64,000 bases of DNA, taken from NCBI RefSeq assembly GCF_014644555.1, contig NZ_BMKX01000002.1, positions 587,797-651,796 on the forward strand, in the 5' to 3' direction. Below are positions 63,939 through 64,000 of the stretch, in pieces. The stretch is from Glutamicibacter ardleyensis (lineage in GTDB: Bacteria; Actinomycetota; Actinomycetes; Actinomycetales; Micrococcaceae). How positions within the stretch are numbered: position 1 is the stretch's first letter; each line of letters opens with the position of its first letter. A program made the position numbers and the translations under genes. Below the pieces are notes generated by a model. The model was not told where the DNA came from. It saw nothing but the letters and a program-made list of their open reading frames with translations, and did not search any database.

Positions 63939-64000
63939 TTTTCTCTGTTGCCGAAACGAAAACAACGTGGAATACACGAAGAATTCATTCGGTAGCAAAG

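Overview
The window is chromosomal DNA from a fairly high-GC Gram-positive actinobacterium, most likely a member of the Micrococcaceae (Arthrobacter/Glutamicibacter-like). The support is gene order (ftsK-pgsA-cinA-clgR-recA-recX-miaB-miaA-dapF-hflX-lexA; infC-rpmI-rplT-trmH-pheS-pheT; argCJBDFR/argH/tyrS), frequent GTG starts, actinobacterial SOS boxes (TCGAAC-N4-GTTCGA), several leaderless-type promoters, and families typical of the group (DUF222/HNH, DUF3046, PriA-type HisA, HelD/HelR). No genus-level assignment was possible without a search.

Layout. 1-4.4 kb: an osmoprotectant-type ABC transporter operon (ATPase, two permeases, lipoprotein) and a TM2 protein. 4.6-20.7 kb: a conserved block for chromosome segregation, phospholipid synthesis, DNA repair, tRNA modification and lysine/peptidoglycan precursor synthesis. 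20.7-23.7 kb: a DUF222/HNH protein and a GH76-like protein. 23.7-25.1 kb: the divergent SOS pair lexA / LysM division-inhibitor-like gene with a three-site operator region. 25.1-28.5 kb: a partial histidine cluster (hisC, hisB, hisH, a 50-residue membrane protein, hisA/priA). 28.6-31.4 kb: SseB-like, MFS and DUF1844 genes. 31.4-39.4 kb: infC-rpmI-rplT, trmH-type methylase, Nudix, LppM-like lipoprotein, pheS-pheT. 39.5-49.8 kb: an accessory stretch with a decayed ABM monooxygenase, a VOC protein, PPK2, an M1 peptidase, a large Pls/PosA-type single-module NRPS, a DUF5129/TPM-like protein and a quinone oxidoreductase. 49.9-58.4 kb: the arginine pathway (argC, J, B, D, F, R, then argH; argG is absent). 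58.5-64 kb: a mycothiol/DinB-fold protein, apt, a HelD/HelR-like ATPase, tyrS, and a strong promoter at the right edge that may drive an rRNA operon.

How it works together. RecA, LexA and the LysM protein form an SOS circuit with recognisable LexA boxes. ArgR is encoded inside the operon it probably represses, and two arginine promoters share the same tandem half-site geometry. The infC operon shows three regulatory peculiarities: a non-canonical AUC start, an intrinsic terminator-like attenuator in the leader, and a bL20 protein with an extra C-terminal module. The most interesting accessory system is the Pls-type synthetase: its hand-derived adenylation code (D-A-E-S-I-G-T-V-V-K) points to lysine, suggesting a poly-lysine-like isopeptide. 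It is followed 13 bases downstream by an M1 metallopeptidase that could be its product-processing or self-protection partner.
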